Shown: positions 25,885 to 34,944, counted from the first letter of the stretch. The stretch is DNA of 64,000 nucleotides from Streptomyces griseofuscus (GCF_014673495.1 NZ_CP051006.1:2790001-2854000); one strand, 5' to 3'. Numbers and translations: made by a program. The notes: generated from the sequence alone by a model not told the origin.

Positions 25885-26796
25885 ATGAGCAAGGAACAGC
25901 GCGCCCGGATCGACGCCAGGCTGCGGCAGCCGCGTCCCGAGGGGCCCCGGACGATCGAGGAGATGCGGGCCGGGTTCGAGGCGTTGATGAGCGGGATGAC
26001 CGTGCCCGCCGGCATCCGTACGACACGGACCACGCTCGGCGACCGGCCCGCGCTGCGCGTGGCGCCCGAGGGCCGTGCGCGTGCCGGGACGATCCTGTAC
26101 TTCCACGGCGGCGGCTGGGTGAGCGGCTCCCCCGAGGCCTCGCTCGCGGTGACCGGGCACCTCGTGACGAGGACCGGCCGCACGGCGTACTCGGTGGACT
26201 ACCGGCTGGCCCCCGAGCATCCGTTCCCGGCCGCGATCGAGGACACGCTCGGTGCCTACCGCGCGCTCCTCAACGGCGGTGCCGTCCCCTCGGCCGTCGT
26301 GTTCGCCGGGGACTCGGCGGGCGGCGGCCTCGCCGTCACCACCTGCCTGGCCGCCCGGGACGCGGGGCTGCCGCTGCCCGCCGCGGTCCTGGCGTTCTCG
26401 CCGGGCCTGGACGCGACCCGTACCGGTGAGAGCATCGACACCAAGGAGGGCGTGGACCCGTTCTTCACCCGCGCGTCCGTCGAGCGCACCGGAATGCTGT
26501 ACCTCGCGGGCGCCGATCCGCACCAGCCGCTGCTGAGCCCGGCCGTCTGCGCCGACCTGAGCGGGCTGCCGCCGATGCTTCTCCAGGTGGGCACCAACGA
26601 GATCCTGCTGGACGACTCCACCCGCCTCGCCGCGCGCGCCCGGGCCGCCGGGGTGGATGTGATCCTGGACGTCACAGCCGACGTACCGCATGTCTTCCAG
26701 GCGTTCGCCGACGAACTGGACGAGGCCGACGAGGCGCTGGACCGCGCGGCCCTCTTCCTCGACCAACGCCTGCGCACGGCCACGGCGACGGCATAG
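25885..26796 (+). CDS. Alpha/beta hydrolase of the hormone-sensitive lipase family (esterase)
   Basis: A 303-residue esterase. Oxyanion-hole motif HGGG is at 74-77, the nucleophile elbow GDSAGG has Ser144, and the remaining triad is expected from the Asp in LDDSTRLAARARAAG and the His in ADVPHVFQAF. HSL-type enzymes hydrolyse short- to medium-chain esters in the cytoplasm. The ATG at 25885 has GGGGGAG upstream. It is divergent from marR across an overlapping operator, so it is probably induced by the MarR ligand, perhaps an ester or phenolic compound. A 13-bp tandem repeat array follows the gene. Confidence 0.92.
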   Translation: MSKEQRARIDARLRQPRPEGPRTIEEMRAGFEALMSGMTVPAGIRTTRTTLGDRPALRVAPEGRARAGTILYFHGGGWVSGSPEASLAVTGHLVTRTGRTAYSVDYRLAPEHPFPAAIEDTLGAYRALLNGGAVPSAVVFAGDSAGGGLAVTTCLAARDAGLPLPAAVLAFSPGLDATRTGESIDTKEGVDPFFTRASVERTGMLYLAGADPHQPLLSPAVCADLSGLPPMLLQVGTNEILLDDSTRLAARARAAGVDVILDVTADVPHVFQAFADELDEADEALDRAALFLDQRLRTATATA

Positions 26797-27130
26797 GCCC
26801 GCCCCACGCACGGGGACCCACCGCATGGATCCGTCGCGGACGGACACGGACGGGCGCGCCTCCGGGAGGCGGGTCCGGGAGGTGAGTCCGGGTGGCGAGT
26901 CCTGGGAGGCGGGTCCGGGAGGCGGATCCCAGCAGCGGGCCCCGGAGGCAGATCCGGAAGCCGGCCCGGCAGGCGGGCCGGGGAGGCGGATCCCGACGGC
27001 GGACACGAAAGGCGGCCCCGGCAACGAAACCAGAAGGCAGGGCCGGAAGCCGGTCCGGGAGGCGGATCCCGGCGGCGGGAGCGGCGCGGGCAATCGCGCG
27101 CCCCCTACGACACCCGCCGCCAAAGGCTCC
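26797..27130. repeat. 13-bp tandem repeat array (GGGAGGCGGGTCC) downstream of the esterase gene
   Basis: Five consecutive 13-bp units run from 26864 to 26929 (26864, 26877, 26890, 26904, 26917), with one extra T before the fourth. Further copies lie at 26981-26993 and 27057-27069 amid decayed copies. The unit is not a multiple of three, so a coding origin is unlikely even though frames are open on both strands. No gene is called in this 334-bp gap. Confidence 0.75.
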
Positions 27131-27925
27131 TCACGTTCTGAACCGCCACCCGTGGTCCACCGGTCCGATGCCCGTGCCCAGGGCGAAGCCCGAGGCGATC
27201 GCCCCGGTGACGTACTCCTTGGCCGCCGTGACCGCCGTCGGGACGGTGAGGCCCCGGGCCAGGCCGGAGGCGATGGCGGAGGCGAGTGTGCAGCCGGTGC
27301 CGTGGGTGTGCCGGTTGTCGTGGCGCGGGGCGCGCAGCCAGTGCTCGCCCGCCGCGGTGCCGTCCGTCAGGAGGTCCACCGCGTCACCGGCCAGATGCCC
27401 GCCCTTGACCAGCACCCAGCGCGGCCCGTAGGCCAGCACGGCGTCCGCGGCCCGTCGTAGATCGTCCTCCGACTCGACCTGGACGCCGGTGAGTTGGCGC
27501 ACCTCGTCCAGGTTCGGGGTCGCCACGGTCGCCGCCGGGAGCAGCCTGGTGCGCACGGCGTCCAGCGCGGAGTCGGCGAGCAGCGCGTCGCCGTGCTTGG
27601 AGACGCCGACCGGGTCGACCACGGCGGGCGCGTCCGTGCCGGCGATCAACTCGGCGACCGTCTCGACCAGTTCGGCCGAGCCCAGCATGCCGGTCTTCAC
27701 GGCCTGGACCCCGATGTCGTCCACGACGCTGCGGTACTGGGCCCGCACCGCCTCGGCCGGGAGTTCCCAAACGCCTTGCACACCAAGGGAGTTCTGCGCG
27801 GTCACGGCGGTGAGCACGCTCATCCCGTGGACGCCGAGCGCGAGCATCGTCTTGAGGTCGGCCTGGATCCCGGCACCGCCACCGGAGTCGGAGCCGGCCA
27901 CCGTGAGCACTCTGGGCGGGGTCAC
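27131..27925 (-). CDS. thiD: Hydroxymethylpyrimidine/phosphomethylpyrimidine kinase
   Basis: A 264-residue ribokinase-fold enzyme phosphorylating HMP and HMP-P in thiamine synthesis. [20 protein letters not shown] is the family start, a [12 protein letters not shown] substrate loop is in the middle, and [16 protein letters not shown] holds the catalytic/anion-hole GTGC motif. The GTG at 27925 overlaps the thiL stop (GTGA), so the pair is translationally coupled. thiL supplies the final phosphorylation of the same pathway. Confidence 0.94.
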   Translation of the reverse strand: MTPPRVLTVAGSDSGGGAGIQADLKTMLALGVHGMSVLTAVTAQNSLGVQGVWELPAEAVRAQYRSVVDDIGVQAVKTGMLGSAELVETVAELIAGTDAPAVVDPVGVSKHGDALLADSALDAVRTRLLPAATVATPNLDEVRQLTGVQVESEDDLRRAADAVLAYGPRWVLVKGGHLAGDAVDLLTDGTAAGEHWLRAPRHDNRHTHGTGCTLASAIASGLARGLTVPTAVTAAKEYVTGAIASGFALGTGIGPVDHGWRFRT

Positions 27926-28887
27926 GGTTCTATGTCCCCGAAGTGGTCCCAGCCGCCTCTGCTGGTCCACGGCGCCCCGTCCACCGTCACCTGCGGCAGT
28001 GCGGAGGGGTTGAGGACCTCACCGATGACCTTCCAGCGGGCCGGGAGCTTGGTGTCCGGCGGGAAGGTCGCCACGATCGCGTGGTCCTCTCCCCCGGTCA
28101 GCACCCACTGGAGCGGGTCCACGCCGACGGCCTGCCCGATGTCGTTCATCTGCGTGGGCACGTCGACCGCGCCGGAGCGGATGTCGATACGGACCTTGCT
28201 GGCCTCGGCGATATGGCCGAGGTCGGCGATCAGCCCGTCGCTGACGTCGCACATCGCGGTGGCGCCGAGCCCGGCGGCGGCCGGACCCGCGTGGTACGGC
28301 GGCTCGGGACGCCGATGGGCCTCCACGAAGGCGCGCGGCGAGCGGAAGCCGCGGGAGAGCACCGCGTAACCGGCCGCGGACCAGCCCAGCCAGCCCGTGA
28401 CGGCCACCAGGTCGCCGGGCTGGGCGCCGGCCCGGGTCACCGGCTCCTGGTTGCGCAGATCGCCGAGCGCGGTGATCGACACCATGATGGTGTCCCCCCG
28501 TACGACGTCCCCGCCCACCACGGCGGCCCCCGCGACCTGGCACTCGTCGCGCAGCCCGTCCATCATCTCGGTCGGCCAGCTGACCGGGAGCTCGGCCGGC
28601 ACCACGAGGCCCAGCAGCAGGGCGGTCGGTACGGCGCCCATCGCGGCGATGTCCGCGAGGTTCTGCGCGGCCGCCTTGCGCCCCACGTCGTAGGCCGTGG
28701 ACCAGTCGCGGCGGAAGTGCCGCCCCTCCAGCAGGACGTCGGTGCTCGCCACCACCCGCCGGTCCGGCGCGGCCACCACTGCGGCGTCGTCACCCGGGCC
28801 GATACGAACCGCCGGAGTGGTGGTGAGACGGGAGGTGAGCTCCCTGATGAGCCCGAATTCCCCGAGCTCACCAACCGTGCCCTTCAT
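27922..28887 (-). CDS. thiL: Thiamine-monophosphate kinase
   Basis: A 321-residue PurM/ThiL-fold enzyme converting thiamine phosphate to the diphosphate cofactor with ATP. Recognisable parts: [26 protein letters not shown] (metal and substrate loop), [12 protein letters not shown], and the ATP-side [16 protein letters not shown]. The ATG at 28887 has a purine-rich GGGGAG upstream. It is coupled to thiD by a 4-bp overlap and is divergent from a small Lrp-type protein. Confidence 0.95.
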   Translation of the reverse strand: MKGTVGELGEFGLIRELTSRLTTTPAVRIGPGDDAAVVAAPDRRVVASTDVLLEGRHFRRDWSTAYDVGRKAAAQNLADIAAMGAVPTALLLGLVVPAELPVSWPTEMMDGLRDECQVAGAAVVGGDVVRGDTIMVSITALGDLRNQEPVTRAGAQPGDLVAVTGWLGWSAAGYAVLSRGFRSPRAFVEAHRRPEPPYHAGPAAAGLGATAMCDVSDGLIADLGHIAEASKVRIDIRSGAVDVPTQMNDIGQAVGVDPLQWVLTGGEDHAIVATFPPDTKLPARWKVIGEVLNPSALPQVTVDGAPWTSRGGWDHFGDIEP

Positions 28888-29141
28888 GTCCCTGACTCCC
28901 CTTCTCTGCCTTCGCCTGACCGTGCTGACTCGCGCCTCATCAGTGTCCCCGATACCGTCGAGATGACCCCGACGCGGTCGGGAACGACCGCCGATACGGT
29001 CCCGGACGACCGTCAACTTCCGTCGTGCCTGCACCCTGGCGCGCAAGCCCGGTTCCCGCAGGTCTCCCCGCGAGGAGCGGCGACGCGATACCGTGGCGTT
29101 CCTTTTCCCCACATGATCCTCGTGGCCGCCCTGGAGGTTCC

Positions 29142-29375
29142 GTGGTACAGGCGTACATCCTGATCCAGACGGAGGTCGGCAAGGCGTCGACCGTCGCCGA
29201 GACCATCAGCAAGATCCCTGGAGTGATCCAGGCCGAGGACGTCACGGGTCCGTACGACGTCATCGTGCGCGCCCAGTCCGAGACCGTCGACGAACTCGGT
29301 CGCATGGTGGTCGCCAAGGTCCAGCAAGTGGACGGCATCACCCGCACCCTGACCTGCCCGGTCGTGCATCTGTAG
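29142..29375 (+). CDS. Stand-alone Lrp/AsnC effector-binding (RAM) domain protein
   Basis: A 77-residue protein consisting only of the RAM/ligand-binding half of an Lrp/AsnC regulator: VQAYILIQTEVGKA, a GVIQAEDVTGPYDVIVRA core, and a final strand. There is no DNA-binding domain in front: GTG at 29142 has GGAGG four bases upstream. Such proteins bind amino acids and form oligomers, sometimes with full-length Lrp proteins. It is divergent from thiL and 20 bp before a lipoprotein gene. Confidence 0.92.
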   Translation: MVQAYILIQTEVGKASTVAETISKIPGVIQAEDVTGPYDVIVRAQSETVDELGRMVVAKVQQVDGITRTLTCPVVHL

Positions 29376-29383
29376 CCCCCGTC

Positions 29384-29389
29384 TACGCT
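29384..29389 (+). promoter_or_regulatory. Candidate -10 box of leaderless lipoprotein transcript
   Basis: TACGCT followed by 6 nt and GTG 29396; no ribosome site is present. Confidence 0.4.
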
Positions 29390-29395
29390 TGGCCG

Positions 29396-29926
29396 GTGAA
29401 CTTCTTCCGTCACCGGCCCCCCGCCCTGCTCGCCGCCCTGTCCGCGCCGGTCGTGCTGCTCGCGGTCGCGGGCTGCGCCGCGGACGACAGCGCCACGGTC
29501 GCGGTTCCCCGTCCCGACGCGAAGACCGCCCCGCTGTGCCGGAGTCTGCACTCGGCGCTGCCCACCACGGTGGACGGGCAGCGGCGCGCCGACCCCGAGC
29601 CCCGGTCCGTCTACACGGCGGGCTGGGGAAACCCGGCGATCATACTGCGCTGCGGGATCGTCCGGCCGCCGAAGATGATCGACCCCAAGGTGGCCCAGGG
29701 CCAGGACCCCGACGCGATCGCGGGCGGGGTCAACGGCGTGGACTGGCTGATGGAGAAGCAGGGCGACGGCACCTGGCACTTCACGACGGCGGGCCGCAAG
29801 GCGTATGTCCAGGTGACCCTGCCGAAGAAGCTGTCTGGCCCGGACGACAGCACCCAGGTGCTGGAGGATCTGGCCGCGGCCGTGAAGAAGGCCATCCCCG
29901 AGGGGATGGCCTCCATGCGCGGCTGA
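29396..29926 (+). CDS. DUF3515-type lipoprotein
   Basis: A 176-residue secreted lipoprotein. The signal peptide has Arg/His near the start, a hydrophobic run, and lipobox LAVAGC with Cys27. The mature part has a Leu-Cys-Arg (CRSLHSALP) segment and a GWGNPAIILRCGI strand, so two cysteines could pair. DUF3515 is an actinobacterial family of unknown function, often beside ddl and thiL, as here. It ends 15 bp from the convergent ddl. Confidence 0.85.
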   Translation: MNFFRHRPPALLAALSAPVVLLAVAGCAADDSATVAVPRPDAKTAPLCRSLHSALPTTVDGQRRADPEPRSVYTAGWGNPAIILRCGIVRPPKMIDPKVAQGQDPDAIAGGVNGVDWLMEKQGDGTWHFTTAGRKAYVQVTLPKKLSGPDDSTQVLEDLAAAVKKAIPEGMASMRG

Positions 29927-29941
29927 CCGCTCGGGGATCGC

Positions 29942-31099
29942 TCAGCGCAGTCCGGTGGACCGGCGCAGCGCGGCCTGCACCAGCAGGTCGATCAGCTCGG
30001 GGTAGCCGACCCCGGTCGCCTGCCACATCTGCGGGTACATCGAGATCGGGGTGAACCCGGGCAGCGTGTTGATCTCGTTGATCACGAACTCCCCGTCCTC
30101 GGTGAGGAAGAAGTCCGCGCGCACCAGCCCCTCGCAGGACGCGGCCTCGAACGCGTCCACCGCGAGCCGCCGGATCTCGGTGGTCTCCTCCTCGGTGAGC
30201 GGCGCCGGGACGATGCCGGGCGTGGAGTCGATGTACTTGGCCTCGAAGTCGTAGTACGCGTGCGCGTCCGGCGGCGGGATCTCGGCCGGGAGCGAGGCCC
30301 TGGGGCCGTCCTCGAACTCCAGGACACCGCACTCGATCTCGCGGCCGGTGATCGCCGCCTCGATCAGGATCTTCGGGTCGTGCGACTGCGCCTCGGCGAT
30401 CGCCTCGTCCAGGCCGGAGAGGTCGTCGACCTTGGTGATGCCGATGGAGGAGCCGGCCCGCGCGGGCTTCACGAACAGCGGCCAGCCGTGCTCACCGGCG
30501 AAGTCCACGATCTTCTTGCGGGCGGCGGCCTGGTCCTGCTGCCACTCGCGGGGGCGGATCACCACGTAAGGGCCGACCTTGAGCCCGAAGGAGGTGAAGA
30601 CCCGCTTCATGTACTCCTTGTCCTGGCCGACGGCCGAGGCGAGCACGCCCGCGCCCACGTACGGCACTCCGGACAGCTCCAGCAGGCCCTGGAGGGTGCC
30701 GTCCTCGCCGTAGGGGCCGTGCAGCACCGGGAAGACGACGTCGACCTCGCCGAGCGCCTTGGGCACGGAGCCGGGCTCGCTGTAGACGACCTCGCGGTTG
30801 GCGGGGGCGACGGGGAGCACCACATCGCCCTCGTGCGACTCCGCCAGGTCCTCGACGGCGGGCAGGGCGCGGTCGGTGATGGCCATCCGCTCCGGCTCGT
30901 CGGCCGTCAGCGCCCAGCGGCCGTCCCGGGTGATGCCGATCGGCAGGACGTCGTACTTCGTCCGGTCGATGGCCTTGAGGACGGCGCCCGCGGTGACCAC
31001 GGAGATCCCGTGTTCGGAGCTGCGGCCACCGAACACGACGGCCACGCGGGGCTTGCGCGACGGCTGCTCAGGGCTCTGGGGAAGGTTCTCGGTGCTCAT
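29942..31099 (-). CDS. ddl: D-alanine--D-alanine ligase
   Basis: A 385-residue ATP-grasp enzyme making the D-Ala-D-Ala dipeptide of peptidoglycan. Seen: VAVVFGGRSSEHGISVVTAG near the N-terminus, VFPVLHGPYGEDGTLQGLLE, VKPARAGSSIGITKV (ATP-binding), and ADFFLTEDGEFVINEINTLPG near the C-terminus. The ATG at 31099 is chosen because upstream residues are low-similarity; a TACTCT box lies 9 nt upstream and no ribosome site is seen. It follows gpsA on the minus strand. A D-lactate specificity is not suggested by the region seen. Confidence 0.95.
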   Translation of the reverse strand: MSTENLPQSPEQPSRKPRVAVVFGGRSSEHGISVVTAGAVLKAIDRTKYDVLPIGITRDGRWALTADEPERMAITDRALPAVEDLAESHEGDVVLPVAPANREVVYSEPGSVPKALGEVDVVFPVLHGPYGEDGTLQGLLELSGVPYVGAGVLASAVGQDKEYMKRVFTSFGLKVGPYVVIRPREWQQDQAAARKKIVDFAGEHGWPLFVKPARAGSSIGITKVDDLSGLDEAIAEAQSHDPKILIEAAITGREIECGVLEFEDGPRASLPAEIPPPDAHAYYDFEAKYIDSTPGIVPAPLTEEETTEIRRLAVDAFEAASCEGLVRADFFLTEDGEFVINEINTLPGFTPISMYPQMWQATGVGYPELIDLLVQAALRRSTGLR

Positions 31100-31175
31100 A
31101 TCGCGTTGAGAGTACCCGTTGGTAGAGCCCGGATACAGCGTCGGCTCCGCCCCGGAACGCACAAAAACGGGCGGA

Positions 31176-31236
31176 TTTCGCACAGTGTCCATGCGTTTTC
31201 GCGCAGCGTCCCCGCGGTTTCGCTCAGCGTCGCTCG
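31176..31236. repeat. Three 21-bp imperfect direct repeats at the end of gpsA
   Basis: TTTCGCxCAGxGTC recurs at 31176, 31197 and 31218, exactly 21 bp apart; the third copy overlaps the gpsA stop codon region. It may be slippage of the gene end or a terminator remnant. Confidence 0.6.
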
Positions 31237-32234
31237 GGCTTCGCGCTGCGCGACATCAGCTCCTTGAGCGCGACGACCGGCGGCTTGCCCTCGTGCACGA
31301 TGCCGACGACCGTCTCCGCGATCGGCATGTCGACGCCGTGCCTGCGGGCCAGATCCAGCACGGACTCACAGGACTTGACGCCCTCCGCGGTCTGCTTGGT
31401 GACCGCGATGGTCTCCTCCAGGGTCATGCCCTTGCCGAGGTTGGTGCCGAAGGTGTGGTTGCGCGACAGCGGCGAGGAGCAGGTGGCCACCAGGTCGCCG
31501 AGACCGGCGAGTCCGGAGAAGGTCAGCGGGTCGGCGCCGAGCACGACACCGAGCCGCGCGGTCTCCGCGAGACCCCGGGTGATCAGCGAACCCTTGGCGT
31601 TGTCGCCGAGCCCCATGCCGTCCGCGATGCCGACGGCGAGCCCGATGACGTTCTTCACCGCGCCGCCCAGCTCGCAGCCGACCACATCGGTCTCGGTGTA
31701 CGGCCGGAAGTACGGCGTGTGGCAGGCCGCCTGGAGCCGCCGGGCCACGGCCTCGTCGGCGCAGGCCACCACGGCGGCGGCGGGCATCCGGGCGGCGACC
31801 TCGCGGGCCAGGTTGGGCCCGGTGACGACGGCGACGCGCTCCGGGCCGACCTTGGCCACGTCCTCGATGACCTCGCTCATCCGCATCGCGGAGCCGAGTT
31901 CGACGCCCTTCATCAGGGAGACGAGCACGGTGTCCGGGGCGAGCAGCGGAAGCCACTCGGCGAGGTTCTGGCGGAGGGTCTGGGAGGGGACGGACAGGAC
32001 CGTGAAGTCCGCGTCCGCCGCGGCCTCGGCGGGATCGGTGGTCGCCCGCAGGTTCTCGGGGAGTTCGACGCCCGGCAGATAGTCGGGGTTGACACGGGTC
32101 GTGTTGATCGCGTCCGCGACCTCGGCGCGACGGGCCCACAGGGTGACCTCGCAGCCGGCGTCCGCGAGAACCATGCCGAACGCCGTGCCCCATGAACCGG
32201 CGCTGAAGACCGCCGCCTTGACCGCCTTGCTCAC
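31224..32234 (-). CDS. gpsA: NAD(P)-dependent glycerol-3-phosphate dehydrogenase
   Basis: A 336-residue enzyme reducing dihydroxyacetone phosphate to sn-glycerol-3-phosphate for phospholipids. Rossmann start AAVFSAGSWGTAFGMVLA, substrate-site GVELGSAM and GGAVKNVIGLAVGIADGMGLGDNAKG (catalytic Lys). Odd: the first Gly of the usual GxGSWG loop is Ser11 (SAGSWG). GTG at 32234 overlaps the plsC stop (GTGA), so it is coupled to plsC, which uses the acyl-glycerol-phosphate made from its product. No other start is likely. Confidence 0.95.
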   Translation of the reverse strand: MSKAVKAAVFSAGSWGTAFGMVLADAGCEVTLWARRAEVADAINTTRVNPDYLPGVELPENLRATTDPAEAAADADFTVLSVPSQTLRQNLAEWLPLLAPDTVLVSLMKGVELGSAMRMSEVIEDVAKVGPERVAVVTGPNLAREVAARMPAAAVVACADEAVARRLQAACHTPYFRPYTETDVVGCELGGAVKNVIGLAVGIADGMGLGDNAKGSLITRGLAETARLGVVLGADPLTFSGLAGLGDLVATCSSPLSRNHTFGTNLGKGMTLEETIAVTKQTAEGVKSCESVLDLARRHGVDMPIAETVVGIVHEGKPPVVALKELMSRSAKPERR

Positions 32235-33001
32235 TTGCCCTGCCCCTCCGCTTCCCTGACCTGGTTCTGTGCCCGCGTACGGCGCCGCTGCTCGATCCGC
32301 TCACGGCGCGGGTCGTACGGCGTCTCGGGCGCCTTCTCGCCGCGGATCTCCTCCAGGAGGCGGGTGATCGCCGCCATGATGACCTCGGTCGCCTCCTTCT
32401 GGACGTCCGGGGTCAGCTCCTTGTCGTAGAAGCGCGACAGGTCCACCGGCGGGCCCGCCAGCACATGGTGGGTCTTGCGCGGGAAGAGGTTCGGCTTCTT
32501 CGCATATGCCGGAAGCAGTTCATTGGCGCCCCACTGGGCGACCGGGATCACCGGGCACTTGGTCTGGAGGGCCACACGTGCGGCGCCGGTCTTGCCGGTC
32601 ATCGGCCAGCCGTCGGGGTCGCGGGTCAGGGTGCCCTCGGGGTAGAAGGCGACGCACTCACCGCGCTCCACGGCGTCGATCGCGGCACGGAAGGCGCTGA
32701 GCGCGTCCGTGGACTCGCGGTAGACGGGAATCTGTCCGGTGCCGCGCATCGCGGCGCCCACGATTCCCTTCTTGAAAAGGCCGCTCTTCGCGAGGAATCG
32801 CGGAACCCGCCCGGTGTTGTACTGATAGTGCGCGTATGCGAAGGGGTCCACGTGGGAATTGTGGTTCACCACGGTGATAAATCCGCCCTCGGCCGGAATG
32901 TGCTCCATTCCACGCCAGTCCCGCTTGATCAGAACCACCAGCGGCGGTTTGCAGATCACCGCGGCGAAGCGGTACCAGAAGCCGATTCTGCGGCGGGGCA
33001 C
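32231..33001 (-). CDS. plsC: 1-acyl-sn-glycerol-3-phosphate acyltransferase
   Basis: A 256-residue acyltransferase. The catalytic HX4D motif is VNHNSHVD, with His47 and Asp52, and FYPEGTLTRDPDGW is the second conserved block. It esterifies the sn-2 position to give phosphatidic acid at the membrane. The GTG at 33001 has GAGGAAGG upstream. The Arg/Lys-rich C-terminus (about 225-256) is unusual but common in Streptomyces. It is coupled to gpsA and divergent from cofC. Confidence 0.9.
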   Translation of the reverse strand: MPRRRIGFWYRFAAVICKPPLVVLIKRDWRGMEHIPAEGGFITVVNHNSHVDPFAYAHYQYNTGRVPRFLAKSGLFKKGIVGAAMRGTGQIPVYRESTDALSAFRAAIDAVERGECVAFYPEGTLTRDPDGWPMTGKTGAARVALQTKCPVIPVAQWGANELLPAYAKKPNLFPRKTHHVLAGPPVDLSRFYDKELTPDVQKEATEVIMAAITRLLEEIRGEKAPETPYDPRRERIEQRRRTRAQNQVREAEGQGK

Positions 33002-33208
33002 AAGGACACCTTCCTCTAGGGGATCCACGGGGGACTGACCCCGGCGGGGGCCGCACAAGTGTCGCCCCGGAGTGCCGGTCTGTCGAGAACACCGTACGCC
33101 CGCCCGTCGCCCGCCCCCACCCTTCCAAGGAGCTTCGCGCGCCTCCCGAAAACCCTGAGCCAGCGGCTGCGGTGACAATGATCGTGACGAGAGAGGGGCG
33201 GTACGCCG

Positions 33209-33847
33209 GTGCAGTGGACGTTGGTCATCCCCCTGAAGCCCCTGTCCCGGGCCAAGAGCAGGCTCGCGGACACCGTGGCGGACGGGGTGCGCCCGGGGCT
33301 GGTCCTCGCGTTCGCCCAGGACACGGTGGCCGCGGGCCTCGCCTGCCGCGGGGTCATGGATGTGGTGGTCGTCACGGACGATCCACGCGCCGGGCGCGAG
33401 CTGTCCGCGCTGGGCGCGCGAATCGTCCCGGACACCCCGGCGCGGGGCCTGAACGCGGCGCTGGCGCACGGGGCGGAGGCGATACGGCTGATGCGCCCGG
33501 GAGCCGCCGTGGCCGCGCTGAACGCCGATCTGCCGGCGTTGCGGGCGGCCGAGCTGGAACAGGTGCTGTGCGCCGCAGAGGAATTCCCCAGAGCTTTTCT
33601 CGCGGATGCGGCGGGGATCGGTACGACATTGCTGGCGGCCGGTACGGACCGTGAATTGCGGCCGGGCTTCGGGACGGGGTCACGGGCACGCCATCGGGTG
33701 TCCGGCGCGAAGGAACTTCTGCTGGGGGGCGTGGATTCGGTACGGCAGGACGTGGACACGGGGGACGACCTGCGGGCGGCGCTGGCGCTCGGGGTCGGAC
33801 CGTATACGAGCGCGGCGTGCGCGGATATGCCGGTACCCGGCGCCTGA
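33209..33847 (+). CDS. cofC: 2-phospho-L-lactate guanylyltransferase CofC-like
   Basis: A 212-residue nucleotidyltransferase. It starts QWTLVIPLKPLSRAKSRLAD, the CofC/MobA-like nucleotide loop, followed by VVVVTDDP and NADLPALR, which carry the metal Asp residues. It activates phospholactate (or phosphoenolpyruvate) with GTP for coenzyme F420 side-chain assembly. No other F420 gene is in this window. The GTG at 33209 follows GAGAGGGG. It is divergent from plsC and 40 bp ahead of a small unknown gene. Confidence 0.88.
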   Translation: MQWTLVIPLKPLSRAKSRLADTVADGVRPGLVLAFAQDTVAAGLACRGVMDVVVVTDDPRAGRELSALGARIVPDTPARGLNAALAHGAEAIRLMRPGAAVAALNADLPALRAAELEQVLCAAEEFPRAFLADAAGIGTTLLAAGTDRELRPGFGTGSRARHRVSGAKELLLGGVDSVRQDVDTGDDLRAALALGVGPYTSAACADMPVPGA

Positions 33848-33873
33848 CCGGGCGGCCGGAGGGCCACGGGCAC

Positions 33874-33879
33874 TACCCT
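33874..33879 (+). promoter_or_regulatory. Candidate -10 box of leaderless small-gene transcript
   Basis: TACCCT, then 7 nt and ATG 33887; no Shine-Dalgarno is present. Confidence 0.4.
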
Positions 33880-33886
33880 GAACCCC

Positions 33887-34090
33887 ATGCAGGCCACCGC
33901 GTACACGTACGACAGCGAGACCCGGAGCGGGCAGGTGCTGCTCGACGACGGCACCCCCGTGCCCTTCGACGCCGCCGCGTTCGACCGCGGCGGCCTGCGG
34001 CTGTTGCGGCCCGGGCAGCGCGTACGGATCGAGACCGAGGGGGCCGAGGGCTCCTTGCGGATCACCCTCGTCACGCTCCAGACCCTGTAA
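33887..34090 (+). CDS. Small conserved-looking beta-strand protein, unknown function
   Basis: A 67-residue protein, MQATAYTYDSETRSGQVLLD through GQRVRIETEGAEGSLRIT. The alternation of strands and a GQRVRIE block hint at a small OB/cold-shock-like barrel, but the RNP motifs of CspA are absent, so I give no function. Good codon bias and a strong terminator at 34109-34138 support a real gene. It lies between cofC and convergent hupS. Confidence 0.75.
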   Translation: MQATAYTYDSETRSGQVLLDDGTPVPFDAAAFDRGGLRLLRPGQRVRIETEGAEGSLRITLVTLQTL

Positions 34091-34108
34091 CTCCCCTTGC
34101 ACACGCCG

Positions 34109-34138
34109 CGGGCCGGACTCCAGTGGGAGTCCGGCCCG
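34109..34138. terminator. Terminator between the 67-residue gene and hupS
   Basis: Perfect 13-bp stem CGGGCCGGACTCC/GGAGTCCGGCCCG with loop AGTG; it can serve both convergent genes. Confidence 0.85.
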
Positions 34139-34169
34139 GCGCGTGAGTGCTCTGATCGATGCCCTGCGC

Positions 34170-34808
34170 CTAGCGCGCGGTGGCCTTCTTCGCGGTGGTC
34201 TTGCGGGCCGTCGACTTCCTGGCCGGCGCCTTCTTCGCGGTGACCTTCTTCGCCGGGGCCTTCTTCGCGGTGGCCTTCTTGGCCGTGGCCTTCTTCGCCG
34301 TCGCGGTCTTGGCCGTCGCCGTGGTCTTCTTGGCGGTCGCCTTCTTCGCGGTGGTCTTCTTCGCCGCGGCCGCCGTGGTCTTCTTCGCCGTCGTCTTCTT
34401 GGCGGTGGTCTTCTTCGCGGCCGCCTTGGCGGTCTTCTTCGCGGCGGCCTTCTTGACCGTCGCGGCGGCGCCCCCGGTCAGGCTGCCCTTGGGCGCCTTC
34501 TTCACCGAGACCTCGCCACCGCGCGGGAGCTTCTTCGAGCCGCTCACCAGGTCCTTGAAGCCCTGACCGGCGCGGAAGCGCGGCACGGAGGTCTTCTTGA
34601 CCCGAACCCGCTCGCCCGTCTGAGGGTTACGGGCGTACCGGGCGGGGCGGTCCACTTTCTCGAAGGACCCGAAACCGGTGACCGAGACCCGCTCGCCCGC
34701 GACGACCGCGCGGACGATGGCGTCCAGAACATGATCGACGGCTTCCGCCGCCTGCTGGCGGCCGCCAACCTTCTCGGCAATCGTTTCTACGAGCTGCGCC
34801 TTGTTCAC
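34170..34808 (-). CDS. hupS: HU-type nucleoid protein with histone H1-like tail (HupS)
   Basis: A 212-residue two-part protein. Residues 1-95 are a complete HU fold ([38 protein letters not shown]), which binds and bends DNA. Residues 96-212 are a Lys/Ala/Thr-rich tail of repeated KK-A/T-T-A-K units like histone H1. In Streptomyces HupS condenses nucleoids in sporulating hyphae. GTG at 34808 has AAGGGGAAG upstream. The low-complexity tail makes length variation between strains likely. It is convergent with a small gene through a shared terminator. Confidence 0.96.
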   Translation of the reverse strand: MNKAQLVETIAEKVGGRQQAAEAVDHVLDAIVRAVVAGERVSVTGFGSFEKVDRPARYARNPQTGERVRVKKTSVPRFRAGQGFKDLVSGSKKLPRGGEVSVKKAPKGSLTGGAAATVKKAAAKKTAKAAAKKTTAKKTTAKKTTAAAAKKTTAKKATAKKTTATAKTATAKKATAKKATAKKAPAKKVTAKKAPARKSTARKTTAKKATAR

Positions 34809-34944
34809 GTCTTCCCCTTCGGAGACATCGCCAGAACGAATGTGTTCAAGCTTTTTCGCACGTTAGGCAGATATATACCGCAAATCAAACACGAAACGGG
34901 CTTATCACCCTTGTGCCGCAACGGACTCGGCGTTCTCGGGCTGT

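Noticed and set aside
25843..27123. N-terminal extension of marR of over 400 codons
   Set aside because: It crosses the esterase gene and the 13-bp repeat array; composition is not protein-like, and the operator and start codon sit at 25842.
26690..27460. Possible Gly/Pro-rich protein in the 13-bp repeat region
   Set aside because: Repeat unit is 13 bp, frame is not kept, and no start with ribosome site; treated as noncoding repeat.
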